64,000 bases of DNA from JBGTBD01 sp041749475. Lineage in GTDB: Bacteria; Pseudomonadota; Alphaproteobacteria; Rickettsiales; UBA998. The notes beneath the pieces are model-generated. The model searched no databases. It saw nothing but the letters and a program-made list of their open reading frames with translations, and was not told the DNA's origin. Positions 27,091-36,711 of this stretch are shown in pieces. The stretch lies in the NCBI GenBank assembly GCA_041749475.1, contig JBGTBD010000011.1, positions 1 through 64,000 on the forward strand. The letters run 5' to 3'. How positions within the stretch are numbered: position 1 is the first letter of the stretch; each line of letters opens with the position of its first letter. The position numbers were made by a program, and so were the translations under genes.

Positions 27091-27894
27091 ATGTTCACGG
27101 TGAAACCCTCGCGGTTTATCAAGAGCGTCGATACGAACTCGGCGTTACACAAGACCATTGCCGAGATGTGCGGCAAGCTGGGGATCGAGATGCCGCGCGT
27201 GGAAATCCATGATACGGCGCTGGGCATCAAGTGCCATGCCTGTGCGGAACTGGACAGAAACCGGGTCATTCTCGGCGAAGGCCTGTTCCACGCGATGAAC
27301 ACCACCCCGGAAGCGGAGGTGGTGGATAAGCGGCTCGCAGGCGTCATCGCGCATGAGCTGGAGCATATTCAACACAGCAAGTCCCATCTGCGCGGATATT
27401 ATGCACTTGGCACGCTACCCTATCTGGCGATGGGCGCACTTTACCTCTATCGCCGTGCGCATGAGGCCGTGCCGGACGAACACAAGGACGACACGGTGAA
27501 AATCATGGAGGAGACGGGCAACATCGTCGTCGAGGAACATAAGAAGCTGGATAACAGCGACCTTTCCCAGCAGCAGATCACGTGGCGGAAACGGCTGGTG
27601 ACCGGGAGCCACTACCTGCTGGCAGCCTCACTCGGAACGGTGGCCGCGATGGCAGGGTACAGCATGATGAGCCGCCATTTTGAATTCAAGTCGGATGCAA
27701 GAGCCGTATCCTTGGTCGATAAGGAATCGGTGATTGAGGGAATGAAGATCGTCCATGAACATTGCGCCAAAGAGTTGGAAGAGTTGCATAAGGATGTCAG
27801 CCCCATCATCAAAGCCATCGGGAATACAATCCAAACATTGTTTCCCACCCATCCTTCCATGGAAAAGCGTATCGCGCACATGCGGGCGCTTTAG
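27091..27894 (+). CDS. M48-family metallopeptidase with two membrane helices
   Basis: I choose the ATG at 27091; a GTG two codons earlier touches the -10 box. The 267-residue product has the zinc motif AHELEHIQHS (His88, Glu89, His92) and the third ligand region SRHFEFKSDARAVSL (Glu198, Asp202), as in HtpX/Ste24-type M48 enzymes. Hydrophobic segments at about 104-120 and 174-190 would place the active site at the inner membrane's cytoplasmic face, as in HtpX, which degrades damaged membrane proteins. A closing THPSMEKRIAHM block is typical of M48. The predicted message is leaderless. Confidence 0.88.
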   Translation: MFTVKPSRFIKSVDTNSALHKTIAEMCGKLGIEMPRVEIHDTALGIKCHACAELDRNRVILGEGLFHAMNTTPEAEVVDKRLAGVIAHELEHIQHSKSHLRGYYALGTLPYLAMGALYLYRRAHEAVPDEHKDDTVKIMEETGNIVVEEHKKLDNSDLSQQQITWRKRLVTGSHYLLAASLGTVAAMAGYSMMSRHFEFKSDARAVSLVDKESVIEGMKIVHEHCAKELEELHKDVSPIIKAIGNTIQTLFPTHPSMEKRIAHMRAL

Positions 27895-27904
27895 GCTGAA
27901 GCAA

Positions 27905-28372
27905 TCACCGTTGGACTGGGTCCGGAGTCCCCGCGCAACCTCGAAACCCCTTCCCACCGGGAACCGGGCCTGTCACTTTCAACCCCGTTTCACCAGATGT
28001 GCCTATGCGCATATTATATTCTTTGGCCCTGATGAGTGCATCAGGTTCAAACAGGCGTTTCTTTCCGTAACATGGCGTGGAGATGATACCGTATTGCGGG
28101 TGCTGGAGGCGTAGCTCCGATGTATGAGTTGCGTCACCATTGATATGATGCCCGTTTCCGTTGTTTCTCGGAGCGAGACTAGACCAGCCATCCTTTTCCA
28201 ATTGGGTCAGCACTTCCCGGTCAGTTGTTTCGATAGCTTCCATCTTTTCGATGAACTCTATGATGTGCGTCAGCAAACCCTTGGGAACGCGGTCGCGGTT
28301 GCCGGAAAAGGTTAGCGGGACATGCTCCTCGATCAGCGGATGAACAAGTAATCGTTCCCCTATCGTCGGCAC
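27905..28372 (-). CDS. Downstream part of an amber-split gene
   Basis: A GTG at 28372 could start this 155-residue frame, but the frame is open upstream to the TAG at 28424-28426 that ends the preceding ORF, and the two are in the same frame with no shift. The 17 codons between read as normal protein (DLNGWLAEAAEYGAFIRVP). Segments REVLTQLEKDGWSSLAPRNN, GIISTPCYGKKRLFEPDALI are weakly like a second HicA/YcfA-type small double-stranded-RNA-binding-like fold. No good ribosome site precedes the GTG. I think it is the C-terminal part of one gene, separated by a nonsense codon. Confidence 0.5.
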   Translation of the reverse strand: MPTIGERLLVHPLIEEHVPLTFSGNRDRVPKGLLTHIIEFIEKMEAIETTDREVLTQLEKDGWSSLAPRNNGNGHHINGDATHTSELRLQHPQYGIISTPCYGKKRLFEPDALIRAKEYNMRIGTSGETGLKVTGPVPGGKGFRGCAGTPDPVQR

Positions 28373-28423
28373 ACGAATAAATGCGCCATATTCCGCCGCC
28401 TCCGCAAGCCAGCCATTCAGATC

Positions 28424-29023
28424 CTATATGCGCTGGATGAGATGGGTTCGTACATTCTCGTCAAACTGAGAAAACTTATGCATGAACCCTTTCGATGCGT
28501 CCCGGTTCTGTGAGCAGGTGAAGGACATGGCATGTTCACGTGCATCGAGACTGCTGACGAGCAGTTGGTTGCCACGATAGAGGATGTGGTAGCTGCGCTG
28601 CGGGTCGTTCTCATCCGGCTGGCGGCGCATGTAAGACTGGGGATCCCTATCCGAACATGAGGTGATATCCATATAGCGCCTATCTTCCTCATAGGAGGCT
28701 AAAAAGCCAGGTAATTCAAGTTTGAAAAGCCATTCGGGAAGGCGATCGTTTAAATTTTCCATGGATTTTTCTTCCATGAGGCGACGAGCTGCCCAGCAGT
28801 TATCGCGTACCTCTTGCAGAAATTTTTTACTGGCAATGACTCCCGCTAGAATATTGCCATGCAATTGGGGAAATATAGTGTGGCGATACACCATATGACT
28901 TGTGCCATTAGAACGAATTTCGAACCCTTCACGGCGTAGCAATGACTCTATTCTGTCAGAGCTTATATCTGTGGGCAAATGCGCATTATTGTTGGGAAGA
29001 TCTTCTAATTCAAGCGTACTCAT
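28424..29023 (-). CDS. Upstream part of an amber-split gene; HicA/YcfA-like N-terminal region
   Basis: AGGAGG five bases before the ATG at 29023 supports the start. The 199-residue product has, at about residues 20-70, SDRIESLLRREGFEIRSNGT, SHMVYRHT and HGNILAGVIASKKFLQEV, the pattern of HicA/YcfA-like proteins (GxSH, then a hydrophobic strand and a final helix). HicA proteins are mRNA-interfering toxins, but no HicB antitoxin is next to it, and the rest of the protein is unfamiliar. The frame ends at TAG 28424-28426 and continues open in the same frame for 172 more codons. Confidence 0.6.
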   Translation of the reverse strand: MSTLELEDLPNNNAHLPTDISSDRIESLLRREGFEIRSNGTSHMVYRHTIFPQLHGNILAGVIASKKFLQEVRDNCWAARRLMEEKSMENLNDRLPEWLFKLELPGFLASYEEDRRYMDITSCSDRDPQSYMRRQPDENDPQRSYHILYRGNQLLVSSLDAREHAMSFTCSQNRDASKGFMHKFSQFDENVRTHLIQRI

Positions 29024-29086
29024 TACACCTCCTGCGCGAGCAATCTAAGGTGTTGTTGTTACGCTTTTATGTCAGAAGCCACTAAT

Positions 29087-29911
29087 TTAGGCGTACTTCT
29101 TCGCCAAGGCGTCGAATTCCTTGAGCGCCGTCAGCTGCGCTTCCATATCGCTCAGTTTGACCATGCACGGCCCGTCTGATGGGGCGTTGTCGGGGTCGGG
29201 GTGGGTTTCCATGAAGACGGCGGCGACGCCGACGGCGATGGCGGCGCGGGAAAGAACTGGGACGAATTCCCGCTGACCGCCGGATGCCGTGCCGAGGCCA
29301 CCCGGTTGCTGGACGGAATGGGTGGCATCGAACACCACGGGGTAGCCTGTGGAGGCCATGATGGGCAGGGCGCGCATATCGTTTACCAGCGTATTATAGC
29401 CAAAGGACGCACCGCGCTCGGTCAGCATGATACGTTCACAGCCCGATGCCTCCAGCTTGCCGACGATGCCTTTGACATCCCACGGGGCAAGGAACTGGCC
29501 TTTTTTGACGTTCACGACCTTGCCGGTATTGGCGGCGGCGACGAGAAGGTCGGTCTGGCGGCAGAGAAAGGCGGGAATTTGCAGGACATCCACCACTTCA
29601 CCGGCGATGGTGCATTGGCTCTCGCTATGCACGTCCGTCAACACAGGGCAGCCGTAGGTTTTTCTGACTTCCTCGAATACAGGTAGTGCCTTATCCAGAC
29701 CCAAACCGCGTTGCCCAGAAATGCTGGTGCGGTTGGCCTTGTCGTAGGAGGTTTTATAGATGAACGGAATGCCCAGTTTCGTGGTCAGCTCGACCAGAAC
29801 CCCTGACACATCCATCGCATGCTGGCGCGATTCCATCTGGCACGGCCCGGCGATCAGCGTGAAGGGCAGCTTGTTGGAGATTTTGACGGAGCCGACGATG
29901 ATGGTTTTCAT
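29087..29911 (-). CDS. kdsA: 3-deoxy-8-phosphooctulonate synthase (KDO-8-P synthase)
   Basis: The true start is the ATG at 29911 with AGGA seven bases upstream; the 196 codons above it are an open-frame extension antisense to the next gene. The 274-residue product has [60 protein letters not shown] and [13 protein letters not shown], all KdsA signatures. It condenses phosphoenolpyruvate with arabinose-5-phosphate to make KDO-8-P for lipopolysaccharide, so the organism makes LPS. Confidence 0.97.
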   Translation of the reverse strand: MKTIIVGSVKISNKLPFTLIAGPCQMESRQHAMDVSGVLVELTTKLGIPFIYKTSYDKANRTSISGQRGLGLDKALPVFEEVRKTYGCPVLTDVHSESQCTIAGEVVDVLQIPAFLCRQTDLLVAAANTGKVVNVKKGQFLAPWDVKGIVGKLEASGCERIMLTERGASFGYNTLVNDMRALPIMASTGYPVVFDATHSVQQPGGLGTASGGQREFVPVLSRAAIAVGVAAVFMETHPDPDNAPSDGPCMVKLSDMEAQLTALKEFDALAKKYA

Positions 29912-30007
29912 GGTATTTCCTAACTGGGTGCTTTCCACCTGATATAGGGCTTTCCATGCGGAATGGAAAGTGTAGATTAAGCGCTTCACTCCTATTCGAA
30001 AGACGCC

Positions 30008-30538
30008 ATGTCCCGCCCCTCCTCCGCCAACCCCTTCTCGCTCTGGATGCAGTGGGATGACGTGTATGTGACGTTCGATGCGTTGGATGTGGCGAAGAAG
30101 AGTGCGGATGGGGAGTTGCAGACCATCGGGCATGTGGAGAACGGGAATCTCAGCTGGCCGTTGTTCATGCAGCTCATCAGCGGGTTCATGCAGTATAGCG
30201 CGGTGGAGACGGGGTTCAGCAAGCCGCTGACCACGCCGGAGAACTTGCAGGCATTGGCAGATTGGCTGGAGAAGCAGGACGATAATAGTTTCGTGCTGCA
30301 GCTGGAGAATTGCCGTGTGCAGCGCAAAGGGCTGGAAGGCGTGCAGACGATGGCGGAACAGGCGACGAAATTCTGGAGCAGTATGATCGACGCCAACCCC
30401 TTCATGCCGTTCAATCCCATCAAAAGCTGGGAAAGCCATTTCGATATTTTGAAGAATCCGGAAATCGACCTCGGGCAACTGGCCGGGCAATGCGCACAAT
30501 GGCTACGGTTGATGCAAGTGACACAGCCTGCCAGGTAG
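30008..30538 (+). CDS. Hypothetical protein, 176 aa
   Basis: The product is soluble and slightly acidic, with segments [60 protein letters not shown] and a C-terminal [15 protein letters not shown]. There is no signal peptide or membrane helix. Codon composition is the same as that of the core genes. It diverges from kdsA, so they share the 96-base region between. I do not recognise a family. Confidence 0.7.
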   Translation: MSRPSSANPFSLWMQWDDVYVTFDALDVAKKSADGELQTIGHVENGNLSWPLFMQLISGFMQYSAVETGFSKPLTTPENLQALADWLEKQDDNSFVLQLENCRVQRKGLEGVQTMAEQATKFWSSMIDANPFMPFNPIKSWESHFDILKNPEIDLGQLAGQCAQWLRLMQVTQPAR

Positions 30539-30554
30539 AGCGCGGGGCTGACCA

Positions 30555-30580
30555 TAAGAAAAGGGGGCCGAAGCCCCCTT
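30555..30580 (-). terminator. Rho-independent terminator
   Basis: On the minus strand AAGGGGGC-TTCG-GCCCCCTT is followed by TTCTT. It ends the gene at 30607 and, read on the plus strand, may also limit the gene at 30538, though the T-run there is weak. Confidence 0.85.
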
Positions 30581-30606
30581 CCCTTCATTTTATTGCGTTG
30601 CCGTAA

Positions 30607-31017
30607 TTAGGCAGCGGGAAACGCGGTATCGATCGCCTGTGCGAGGAGATCGTTGATGTTCAGCGTGGTCGTGCCACCACCGTCGATGGAGGCGGTGACG
30701 TTGCCGTTGGCATCAATGCTATAGTTCAGGTCATTGATGCTGTAGCCGTTGGCGTTGAGTTGGCTTTCGACGCCGCTCAGGTAATCAAGGTAGGACACGT
30801 TGCCGCCGGACGCTTTGATCGCAGAGTCGGCTTGTACGGCAAAGTTGAACGCATCCGCGCCCGTGCCGGAGCTCGCGGGATAATTGCCGCCGAAGGTCTC
30901 AACGACCAATTCCTTCACCGACGCTTCACCGAACAGGCCTACTGCGGTGCTGGCGGAGAAACCGAGTTTCACCATGTTGTCGATGGACAGTCCAAGGGAT
31001 TTCAAATTCACGGCCAT
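30607..31017 (-). CDS. Small Gly/Asn-rich orphan protein, 136 aa
   Basis: AAGGAG precedes the ATG. The 136-residue product begins MAVNLKSLGLSIDNMVKLGF without a signal peptide, has a Gly/Ser/Thr-rich centre (FGGNYPASSGTGADAFNFAV), and ends in strand-like INDLNYSIDANGNVTASIDG and TTTLNINDLLAQAID. It is acidic and low in Cys and Trp. Secreted proteins without N-terminal signal often look like this, but no RTX repeat is present. Its own terminator makes it a single-gene unit. Family unknown. Confidence 0.68.
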   Translation of the reverse strand: MAVNLKSLGLSIDNMVKLGFSASTAVGLFGEASVKELVVETFGGNYPASSGTGADAFNFAVQADSAIKASGGNVSYLDYLSGVESQLNANGYSINDLNYSIDANGNVTASIDGGGTTTLNINDLLAQAIDTAFPAA

Positions 31018-31214
31018 TTTAATACTCCTTATGTTAGATCATTTGCTGATTCATGTTCACATCCTGAATAATGGATGCCGCATTTTTATAGATAGGCATG
31101 ATTCCAGCCACAATCATTCATTTTCCTTCCATGCGTGAATTCCGGCTCACCCTTCGCTTCTGTGGCGAATGTGTCTTGGTAATGCCATGATTGGCGGGCC
31201 TGATATGTTCATCC

Positions 31215-31248
31215 CTGTCATCTTCCTGTCATATTATTTCGATACAAC
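31215..31248 (+). promoter_or_regulatory. Perfect PHO box with -10 (FAD oxidoreductase gene)
   Basis: CTGTCATCTTCCTGTCAT at 31215-31232 is two identical 7-bp half-sites with a 4-bp spacer, the PhoB box consensus. After ten bases, TACAAC at 31243 fits a -10, the same spacing as in the E. coli phoA promoter. The implied start near 31255 leaves a 25-base leader with AGGA before the ATG at 31280. Confidence 0.8.
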
Positions 31249-31279
31249 ACATCAGACCCGTGAAATAGGACGACCGCCG

Positions 31280-32857
31280 ATGCTCAATAATTCCGCTTTT
31301 TCTTCTCCCCCTGATGCCCTTATTTCCACCATGGTGCCTGAAGGCAAGCTTGACGGCCATCGCCATAGAGTCGCCGTCATCGGCGGGGGAATGACGGGGA
31401 TGGCGACTTGCTATTACCTAAGAAAAGCCCTCAGAAAAAAGGGTATCGAAGCCGATGTTACCCTGTTCGAGCGCAATGAACGGCTGGGCGGAAATGTCAT
31501 GAAGGTACGTCCGTTTCCTGAATCAAACCTCTATATGCAAACCGGGCCTGAGTTTGTGGATGACGGGCACAAGAATATTATCCACCTCTGCGAAAAACTT
31601 GACGTGGAGCTGATCAAATCGGGTAAAAGATTAGGGAATAATGACTATTTCTTTGTTAAAGGCACTGTTCACACCCCTAGGGAATTCCTTAAGGAATATA
31701 GGAAATTCGGGGATGCCGTCCTCAAAGACAAAGGCGACTTACGCGTGGACGGCGAGCTGACCGACAGGGCGCGGGAATTGGATAAGCTGTCCATTAAGCA
31801 ATATCTGGAGAGCCTGCCGGGAGGAATGGAATCCTGGATCATCCCCGTCATCCAGAGTATGTATGCAGCCGAGATCGGGGCGGATGCGCCTAACCTCTCC
31901 GCGCTCTGCTTCATCGATTATGTCGATGCAGAACATCCCAAAGAGATCGATTCTTTCCTGAGCGATGAGAAATGGCGTATCACGGGCGGAACCCATAGGC
32001 TCAGGAACGCTCTTGCCAACTCGATATTTCCTCAGGGCAAAAAAGAGGATGACGGGCCGGACGTGAAGCTGGGCGAAGGAATCGTTGCGATGGAGAAGAC
32101 CGCGCACGGTATCACGCTCACCACCGCAAGTGGAACATCGCAGGAGTTCGACCATGTCATCTCCGCGCTACCCTTGCCTTTTCTTAAGAAAGTCAAAGGC
32201 ATCGAAGCCTTCGCCAGCCCAGAGCAGATGGACGTCATCAACAATACCCAGTATGCCCGCCTGACCAAAATAGGCTGCCTCACCAAAGGTAAACCGTGGA
32301 AGAACGTGCCGGGCATGGATGACCCCACCGGTATCATCCATACCGACCGCATCTTCCAGAATGCCTTCGTCAGCAGTGAGGGACAAGGGGTAAAAAGCAA
32401 GGATGGGGTGGTCACTTTCTATTTCTGCCGCGGCAAAGAAACGGAAGGGATGAACGACGAACAATTGGCCGAGCTTTGCAAGAAGGATTACGCCGAGATG
32501 CTGGGCAAGTCGTTGGAGGACGTGTTCCAGCCCGTTCCGGCGATCACGCTGAACTGGGCGGATCATGATTCCGTCTGCTACGTCGCCCCGGCGCCGGGGC
32601 AATACACCAAGCTCGCGGAATTCGGACAACCTCAGGATCCGCGCCTTGATTGGGTGGGCAGCTTCATCCCTGACTTCAAGGAAGGGACTGCCAAAGTGCA
32701 AATGGGCTTCATGAACGGGTCGCTCGCCGCATCAGAAAAATTGGTGAAGAATTTTGTGAAGAAGCTGAAAGGTGAGGAGCAGGAGATAAAAGCCACTTCG
32801 CACGTCGCGCAAGTTTCAGCACGTGCGGCATCAGGGGAAATGGCCGCCGCGGTTTAG
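31280..32857 (+). CDS. FAD-dependent oxidoreductase, amine-oxidase/HemY-like
   Basis: The frame is open further upstream, but the PHO-box promoter lies inside that extension, so I take the ATG at 31280, nine bases after AGGA. The 525-residue product opens with a dinucleotide fold, RVAVIGGGMTGMATCYYLRK, and VTLFERNERLGGNVMKVRPF, the layout of the amine oxidase/protoporphyrinogen-oxidase superfamily. Later blocks GGTHRLRNALANSIF and FDHVISALPLPFLKKV are typical of the group. The substrate is unknown; carotenoid, porphyrin and amine substrates all occur. Control by phosphate supply is inferred from the promoter. The C-terminal 30 residues look disordered. Confidence 0.88.
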   Translation: MLNNSAFSSPPDALISTMVPEGKLDGHRHRVAVIGGGMTGMATCYYLRKALRKKGIEADVTLFERNERLGGNVMKVRPFPESNLYMQTGPEFVDDGHKNIIHLCEKLDVELIKSGKRLGNNDYFFVKGTVHTPREFLKEYRKFGDAVLKDKGDLRVDGELTDRARELDKLSIKQYLESLPGGMESWIIPVIQSMYAAEIGADAPNLSALCFIDYVDAEHPKEIDSFLSDEKWRITGGTHRLRNALANSIFPQGKKEDDGPDVKLGEGIVAMEKTAHGITLTTASGTSQEFDHVISALPLPFLKKVKGIEAFASPEQMDVINNTQYARLTKIGCLTKGKPWKNVPGMDDPTGIIHTDRIFQNAFVSSEGQGVKSKDGVVTFYFCRGKETEGMNDEQLAELCKKDYAEMLGKSLEDVFQPVPAITLNWADHDSVCYVAPAPGQYTKLAEFGQPQDPRLDWVGSFIPDFKEGTAKVQMGFMNGSLAASEKLVKNFVKKLKGEEQEIKATSHVAQVSARAASGEMAAAV

Positions 32858-32859
32858 CG

Positions 32860-34500
32860 TTATTTCTTTCCCTTTTTCATCGCAGCTTCGACGAAGCCTT
32901 TGAATAAGGGATGCGGGGCGAAGGGGCGGGATTTGAATTCGGGGTGGAATTGGACGGCGATGAACCACGGGTGGTTCTTGTTCTCGACGATTTCCGGCAG
33001 CATTCCGTTCGGTGACAGGCCGGAGATGATGAGGCCTTTGCTCTCCATCGCTTCCTGATAGGCGATGTTCACTTCATAACGGTGGCGGTGGCGTTCGGTG
33101 ATTTCCGACTGGCCGTAGATCTTGCGGGCGAGCGTGCCGCGTTTCAGTTCACAATCATACGCGCCTAGGCGCATCGTGCCGCCGAGATCGTCATGCGCGC
33201 CGCGTTTTTCGAGCACGGAACCGCGACGCCATTCAGTCATCAGGCCCACCAGATGCCCGCGCTCGTCCTCGGATTCGACCTGACCGAATTCGGTAGTCGT
33301 TGCCTCTTCAATGCCGAGCACGTTACGGGCGAATTCGATGGTCGCCAGTTGCATGCCGAAGCAGATGCCAAAGTATGGGACTTTCTTCTCGCGCGCATAG
33401 CGGATGGCGGCGATCTTGGCACGTGCGCCGCGCTCGCCGAATCCACCGGGGACGAGAATGCCGTCGGCATGTTTCAGGCGTTGGGTGATGTCGTCATTCT
33501 CGAACGTCCGTGCATCAACCCACTCCACTTTGACGCGGACATTGTTGGCGATGCCAGCGTGGTCGAGCGCTTCCGTCAATGATTTATACGCGTCGCCGAG
33601 GCCGGTATACTTGCCAACGATGGCGATAGTGACTTCGCTCGCCGGATTCTCGAAGCGGTTAGAAATATTCTGCCAGACTTTGAGGTCGGGCTCCCCGGTG
33701 TTCTTGATACCGAAATGCTTGAGTACCTGCGTATCCAGACCTTCACGGTGGTAGGTGATGGGAACCTGATAGATGGATGGGACGTCCAGCGCCTGAATGA
33801 CGTTTTCTTCCTGAATGTTACAAAACAGCGCGATCTTGCGGCGTTCGGAGACGGGAATCTCGCGGTCAGCACGGCAGAGAAGGATATCGGGGATGATACC
33901 GATGGAGCGCAGTTCCTTTGCAGAATGTTGCGTCGGCTTGGTTTTCAGCTCACCCGCAGCGGCGATATAGGGCACGAGGGTGACATGCATGAAGAGGCAT
34001 TTTTTCTTGCCCAGCTCGTAGCCCAATTGGCGGATGGCTTCGAAGTATGGAAGCCCTTCGATATCGCCGACCGTGCCGCCGATCTCGCAGAGGACGAAAT
34101 CCTCTGAGCCGGTGTCTTTTAGGATAAATTCCTTGATGAGATCGGTGACGTGGGGGATGACCTGCACCGTGCCGCCCAAATAATCGCCTTTGCGTTCCTT
34201 CGCCAGCAGGGTGGAATAAATTTTCCCCGTGGTGACGTTGTCGCTCTTCTTGGAATCGACGCCCGTGAAGCGTTCATAATGGCCGAGATCAAGGTCAGTT
34301 TCCGCGCCGTCGTCGGTGACGAAGACTTCCCCGTGCTGGAACGGGCTCATCGTGCCGGGATCGACGTTCAGATAGGGGTCTAATTTGCGGAGGCGGACTT
34401 TGAAGCCGCGCGATTGCAGCAATGCACCGAGGGAGGCGGAGGCGAGTCCCTTACCCAGGGATGATACCACGCCGCCCGTGATGAATATAAATCGCGTCAT
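32860..34500 (-). CDS. pyrG: CTP synthase
   Basis: The 546-residue product has the synthetase domain opening [40 protein letters not shown] and [14 protein letters not shown], then a glutamine amidotransferase domain with the nucleophile in [11 protein letters not shown] and the closing [15 protein letters not shown]. It makes CTP from UTP with glutamine nitrogen. It is the last of three closely packed genes tpiA-secG-pyrG; gaps are 1-2 bases. Confidence 0.98.
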   Translation of the reverse strand: MTRFIFITGGVVSSLGKGLASASLGALLQSRGFKVRLRKLDPYLNVDPGTMSPFQHGEVFVTDDGAETDLDLGHYERFTGVDSKKSDNVTTGKIYSTLLAKERKGDYLGGTVQVIPHVTDLIKEFILKDTGSEDFVLCEIGGTVGDIEGLPYFEAIRQLGYELGKKKCLFMHVTLVPYIAAAGELKTKPTQHSAKELRSIGIIPDILLCRADREIPVSERRKIALFCNIQEENVIQALDVPSIYQVPITYHREGLDTQVLKHFGIKNTGEPDLKVWQNISNRFENPASEVTIAIVGKYTGLGDAYKSLTEALDHAGIANNVRVKVEWVDARTFENDDITQRLKHADGILVPGGFGERGARAKIAAIRYAREKKVPYFGICFGMQLATIEFARNVLGIEEATTTEFGQVESEDERGHLVGLMTEWRRGSVLEKRGAHDDLGGTMRLGAYDCELKRGTLARKIYGQSEITERHRHRYEVNIAYQEAMESKGLIISGLSPNGMLPEIVENKNHPWFIAVQFHPEFKSRPFAPHPLFKGFVEAAMKKGKK

Positions 34501-34502
34501 AT

Positions 34503-35060
34503 CTACTCTGCTTTAGGGACCGTCGTGGTCTTTGGTTTGGACTCAACTTCCGGGACAACCTTGGCGGGGACTTCGGTCTCCTCAGGCGTCACCGCTTCTT
34601 TATCCAGCGGAACATCATCCACGGGAACATCCTCAATCCCTTGCGGACGCGGAGCGTCTACGGGGACAGTGTTACCGGGCTCGAATTCTTTCTTATCAGG
34701 CGAGGCGGGTTTTTCCACAGGCTCGGTCGCGGGGGGATTGTCCTTGTCCAGCACGGGGACGGAGATAGCCTTCTCACCGGGATTCAGCGGCGCTTCCGTA
34801 GCGACGCGATCAAGCAGGGATACGGCGTTGGAGCGGGCGACGAGGATGGAGAGCACGAGGCTGTTCAGCATGAAGAGGGCCGCGAAAATCGCGGTCATGC
34901 GCGTGAAGAGGTTGGATTTCGCGCGACCTGAGATGACGCCGAACCCGCCGCCACCGCCACCGAGGCCGGACAGCCCGTCCTGATCGGTACGCTGGATGAG
35001 TACCAACCCGATAATTCCGAGGGCCAACACGACTTGCACGATTAACAGTAATTGTTCCAT
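34503..35060 (-). CDS. secG: Preprotein translocase subunit SecG with long C-terminal extension
   Basis: Residues 1-80 are SecG: two membrane helices around a Gly-rich loop ([36 protein letters not shown]). SecG assists SecYE by moving in the membrane during export. Family members are commonly 75-130 residues; this one is 185, and residues 85-185 are an acidic Pro/Val/Glu-rich tail ([20 protein letters not shown]). Extended acidic tails occur in other alphaproteobacteria, where their role is unclear. It sits between tpiA and pyrG. Confidence 0.92.
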   Translation of the reverse strand: MEQLLLIVQVVLALGIIGLVLIQRTDQDGLSGLGGGGGGFGVISGRAKSNLFTRMTAIFAALFMLNSLVLSILVARSNAVSLLDRVATEAPLNPGEKAISVPVLDKDNPPATEPVEKPASPDKKEFEPGNTVPVDAPRPQGIEDVPVDDVPLDKEAVTPEETEVPAKVVPEVESKPKTTTVPKAE

Positions 35061-35061
35061 C

Positions 35062-35817
35062 TTATCCTCTTATTGCCGCTGCCAGAATCGCGGAGAATTC
35101 CGCTGCCTTCAGGCTGGCTCCCCCTACCAATACACCGCCGACCTCTTCCAAGGAAAACAGGCCGGGCGCATTATCGGGCTTTACTGAACCGCCATAAAGC
35201 ACAGCTACCCGGTTCAGTTCAACTGATTTTTTCGTGGAAACGCATTCGCGGATGTGGCGATGCATCGCGGAAACATCCGCCAACTCGGCCACACGCCCCG
35301 TCCCGATGGCCCAGACCGGCTCGTAGGCGATGATGAGCGGGTTGGGGATGGCAAGCTCCAGTGCGGCGATTAATTGCTGTTCCACGACTGTTTCGGCCTG
35401 CCCCGCTTCGCGTTGTTCCAACGTCTCGCCGACGCAGAGGATGGGAATGAGGCCTGCGCTTACGCTGGCGGCCAGTTTGGTGGCGATTAGCGTGTCATGC
35501 TCCCTATGGAACTGGCGGCGCTCGGAATGGCCGAGGATGACGTATGTGCAGCCCGCATCGACCAGCATCCCCGCGCTGATGTCGCCAGTAAATGCGCCGG
35601 ACGGCTCAGGATGGCAGTCCTGCGCGCCGAGGGCCGCGGCGGGCCAGTCTTTCATCGCGCTTTTAGCGGTGGACAATAAGGTGAATGGGGGGCAGATTAC
35701 GGTAGTAGTCGCGTTTACAGAAGCCTCTCGCACAGCGGGGGCGATCCCAGAAAGCAGACTTAGCGCCTTTTCCGTCGTACCATACATCTTCCAGTTTCCG
35801 ACAATGAACTTCTGCAT
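35062..35817 (-). CDS. tpiA: Triosephosphate isomerase
   Basis: The 251-residue product has the catalytic Lys in VGNWKMYG, catalytic His in YVILGHSERRQFHRE, catalytic Glu in AYEPVWAIGTGRVA and the phosphate loop YGGSVKPDNAPGL with VGGASL. It interconverts dihydroxyacetone phosphate and glyceraldehyde-3-phosphate. It heads the tpiA-secG-pyrG unit. Confidence 0.98.
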   Translation of the reverse strand: MQKFIVGNWKMYGTTEKALSLLSGIAPAVREASVNATTTVICPPFTLLSTAKSAMKDWPAAALGAQDCHPEPSGAFTGDISAGMLVDAGCTYVILGHSERRQFHREHDTLIATKLAASVSAGLIPILCVGETLEQREAGQAETVVEQQLIAALELAIPNPLIIAYEPVWAIGTGRVAELADVSAMHRHIRECVSTKKSVELNRVAVLYGGSVKPDNAPGLFSLEEVGGVLVGGASLKAAEFSAILAAAIRG

Positions 35818-35939
35818 CCTGTTCTTCCCGATAGCATGATTAAGTGTCTAACTCCAGTTAAGAAAGCAGTGAATTAGCAGTTACATAAACAATGAAAACC
35901 AGCTACAATTAATTTGATTCCAAATTGTTAAGTAGATTT

Positions 35940-36599
35940 ATGCAATATAAACAACACTCGTTTGCGATTATTATTTTAGCTATCCTTATCAACGCTGCAG
36001 TCGTTTATTCCGCTACCACTAGCCCTCTGGTTTCTACCCCACCGGATGCGCGTCATTTAGATGCGCCCCCTTCCTCCCCCGCACCAGATAATTTAGTGCG
36101 CGTAGATGTGCATGTATGTTCAAAGAAATGGCTTCAGGAAGCGAGAGAGCAAAATGCGGACAACCTTGAGGCTTTTGAAGAGAGCCTAAAGCAAGATGAA
36201 TACAAATACTGTTTGGATGGTTTTGAAGACCAAGGCGTTGAAGCATTTCCTATCATGACAGAACGCAACCCTTCCGCGGAGTTTCCGGAAGAGAAATTAA
36301 TGCAAGATATTGCTAAAGAATTACATGATTCGGAAGCCTACACCTGTATTTCCACTGTTACGCAGACCAACAACACAAACGGCTATGTAGAGCCTAAACC
36401 TGTATCTATTCCAGATTTTACGGATAATCCGGCCCCGAAAGGCAATCTCGTGTCACATAATCTCAAAAGTGACAGCCGCTGCCCAGAGGGATATACGGAA
36501 CATTCCGGTGTTTTTACAGATACTGTTCCAAAGGGATACACTACTTATCATAGCGGAGCTCCTGCAAAAGGGATGCCTCCCTACAGGATAATCTATTAA
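35940..36599 (+). CDS. Hypothetical secreted protein
   Basis: The ATG at 35940 is preferred to a TTG five codons earlier. Residues 6-27 (HSFAIIILAILINAAVVYSA) form a signal peptide or anchor. The mature part is hydrophilic and holds five Cys (VHVCSKKW, YKYCLDGF, YTCISTVT, RCPEGYTEH and neighbours), so disulfides in the periplasm or outside are plausible. No family is recognised. It is AT-rich relative to tpiA and ppiD and lies between them, interrupting an otherwise conserved gene order, which suggests insertion. Confidence 0.65.
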   Translation: MQYKQHSFAIIILAILINAAVVYSATTSPLVSTPPDARHLDAPPSSPAPDNLVRVDVHVCSKKWLQEAREQNADNLEAFEESLKQDEYKYCLDGFEDQGVEAFPIMTERNPSAEFPEEKLMQDIAKELHDSEAYTCISTVTQTNNTNGYVEPKPVSIPDFTDNPAPKGNLVSHNLKSDSRCPEGYTEHSGVFTDTVPKGYTTYHSGAPAKGMPPYRIIY

Positions 36600-36711
36600 T
36601 ACCCTATTGGAATCCCTCAACTGAGACCATTAATCAGATTCTGGCGTATGAGGTTGCATTTAGGCCAGAGTATTTGTACATCTCTCCTGCACCAACCAAT
36701 GGACTTACATC

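Noticed and set aside
29912..30499. N-terminal extension of the kdsA frame by 196 codons
   Set aside because: The known KdsA start MKTIIVG at 29911 has a ribosome site; the extension is antisense to the gene at 30008.
31169..31279. N-terminal extension of the FAD oxidoreductase frame
   Set aside because: It contains the PHO box and -10, so it is promoter rather than coding sequence.
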